From the NCBI GenBank assembly GCA_903885865.1, contig CAISKH010000012.1, positions 1 to 23,854 of the forward strand: a stretch of 23,854 nt of DNA. The letters are read 5' to 3'. Positions 22,834 through 23,854 of this stretch are shown one piece after another. The stretch's first letter is position 1, and the number at the start of each line of letters is the position of its first letter. The position numbers and the translations under genes are program-made. Below the pieces are notes generated by a model. It was not told the origin of the DNA and searched no databases. It was given only the letters and a program-made list of their open reading frames with translations. The DNA comes from an uncultured Mucilaginibacter sp. (lineage in GTDB: Bacteria; Bacteroidota; Bacteroidia; Sphingobacteriales; Sphingobacteriaceae).

Positions 22834-23854
22834 CTCATCCGTTACGCAACCTTCTGCGGCTGTGGTAACAGTTTTGGCATATCGGTATAATAAGCCTTTG
22901 GTTACTTTTAATTTGGGTTGCTGCCATGCTGCCCTTCTGGCTGCCATTTCCTCGTCGGTTAAAATAACATTGATGGTATTGTTAATGGCATCAATTATTA
23001 TTTTATCCTCATCCTCAATTAAGGCAATGCCTCCTCCGTCAAAAGCTTCAGGGGTGATGTGGCCCACCACAAAACCATGTGTGCCGCCGCTAAAACGGCC
23101 ATCGGTAATTAATGCTACCGAAGCGCCTAATCCCGCTCCAAAAATGGCCGATGTTGGTTTTAGCATTTCGGGCATACCCGGCGCGCCTTTAGGGCCCTCG
23201 TTGCGGATAACCACCACATCACCGGCTTTGACTCGGCCGCTTTGTATGCCATGTATCAGCTCAAATTCACCATCAAATACACGGGCAGGGCCCTCAAAGT
23301 GAGTGCCTTCTTTGCCGCTTATTTTGGCTACGCTGCCACCGGTGGCAATATTGCCGTACAATATTTGTAAGTGACCTGTTGCTTTTACCGGTTTTTCAAC
23401 GGGCCATATTATCTTTTGAGTATCGAAATCCAACTCGGGTATTTCTTCTAAATTTTCGGCAATGGTTTTTCCGGTAACGGTGAGGCACTCGCCATGCAGC
23501 CAGCCTTGTTTTAGCAGGTATTTCATTACCGCGGGAACACCGCCTACTTTATGCAGGTCCTCCATCATGTACTTGCCGCTTGGCTTCATATCGGCCAGTA
23601 CAGGTATGCGGTTGCTTACCGCCTGGAAATCATCCTGCGTTAGCTTTACATCAACACTTTTGGCCATAGCTATCATGTGCAGCACCGCGTTGGTGCTTCC
23701 GCCCAGCACCATAATTACCACCATAGCATTTTCAAATGCTTTGCGGGTCATGATGTCTGATGGTTTAATATCTTTCTCCAGCAATATTTTTATTGCTTTG
23801 CCGGCCGCTAAACATTCGGCGTTCTTTTCATCGCTCAATGCCGGGTTTGATGAG
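22831..23854 (-). CDS. ilvD: Dihydroxy-acid dehydratase, C-terminal part (5' end outside window)
   Basis: About 340 residues are visible. The frame stays open to the last base of the window, where it reads SSNPALSDEKNAECLAAGKA, an internal IlvD segment, so the real start is beyond the right edge and the TTG at 23838 is not a start. Landmarks are VLGGSTNAVLHMIAMAKS, ADMKPSGKYMMEDLHKVGG, ATGGSVAKISGKEGTHFEGP, VIRNEGPKGAPGMPEML, and LITDGRFSGGTHGFVVGH followed by ITPEA. The iron-sulfur ligands of the N-terminal part are outside the window. It dehydrates 2,3-dihydroxy acids to the 2-oxo acids of valine and isoleucine, and it is upstream of ilvB in transcription order. The operon promoter and any leader would lie outside the window. 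Confidence 0.95.
   Translation of the reverse strand, partial: SSNPALSDEKNAECLAAGKAIKILLEKDIKPSDIMTRKAFENAMVVIMVLGGSTNAVLHMIAMAKSVDVKLTQDDFQAVSNRIPVLADMKPSGKYMMEDLHKVGGVPAVMKYLLKQGWLHGECLTVTGKTIAENLEEIPELDFDTQKIIWPVEKPVKATGHLQILYGNIATGGSVAKISGKEGTHFEGPARVFDGEFELIHGIQSGRVKAGDVVVIRNEGPKGAPGMPEMLKPTSAIFGAGLGASVALITDGRFSGGTHGFVVGHITPEAFDGGGIALIEDEDKIIIDAINNTINVILTDEEMAARRAAWQQPKLKVTKGLLYRYAKTVTTAAEGCVTDE

Noticed and set aside
16448..23302. Several open frames over 60 residues antisense to the ilv-leu genes
   Set aside because: They mirror codon structure of well-conserved genes, have no family features and no plausible start regions.

Overview
The window looks like a chromosomal segment of a Bacteroidota bacterium, most likely family Sphingobacteriaceae (Mucilaginibacter or Pedobacter-like). 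The evidence is a DUF2723 protein, outer-membrane barrels with a CarboxypepD_reg-like N-terminus, a split ilv-leu operon of the Bacteroidota type, AT-rich start regions without clear Shine-Dalgarno sequences, and promoter candidates of the TTTG / TAnnTTTG kind. The genus is an inference from recalled family resemblance; no search was run.

Left half (1-12345, + strand). The window opens inside a DUF2723 membrane protein gene, of which only the soluble C-terminal 400 residues are visible. Three tandem paralogous outer-membrane beta-barrel genes follow (1326-3788, 3885-6296, 6453-8942). The first two share an 82-bp upstream region that aligns without gaps, so promoter and gene were duplicated together. 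A small ArsC/Spx-family reductase follows the third barrel by 5 bp. Next come a secreted M1 zinc aminopeptidase with a strong intrinsic terminator, and a small exported protein with a carboxypeptidase-regulatory-like domain.

Middle (12407-12841, - strand). One small lipoprotein gene lies convergent to the left block and in the same direction as the operon to its right.

Right half (12969-23854, - strand). This is a branched-chain amino acid operon read ilvD (cut by the window edge) - ilvB - ilvN - ilvC - leuA - leuC - leuD - cimA-like - leuB. IlvB/IlvN, IlvC and IlvD make the 2-oxo acids of valine and isoleucine. LeuA, LeuCD and LeuB extend 2-oxoisovalerate toward leucine. The second LeuA-family enzyme closely resembles Leptospira citramalate synthase and keeps its pyruvate-pocket residues. 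LeuCD and LeuB could therefore also turn citramalate into 2-oxobutyrate, a threonine-independent route to isoleucine. LeuA itself lacks the C-terminal regulatory domain, while the CimA-like protein has one. IlvC is of the short fungal Ilv5-like type. No aminotransferase (ilvE) or threonine dehydratase (ilvA) is in the window.

The most unusual feature is in the operon spacers. Five of them carry short arrays with an exact period of 7 bp, each built on its own heptamer, and four of these arrays run directly into the upstream gene's stop codon. One further spacer carries 9-10 bp-period repeats plus a GC-rich palindrome, and another carries two inverted copies of that palindrome. In three spacers the repeats form inverted arms placed against the stop codon of one gene and the start codon of the next, although the three sequences are unrelated. 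This resembles the heptanucleotide STRR repeats of cyanobacteria and may act at RNA level. No intergenic stretch exceeds about 160 bp, and no RNA genes, insertion sequences or CRISPR arrays were seen.
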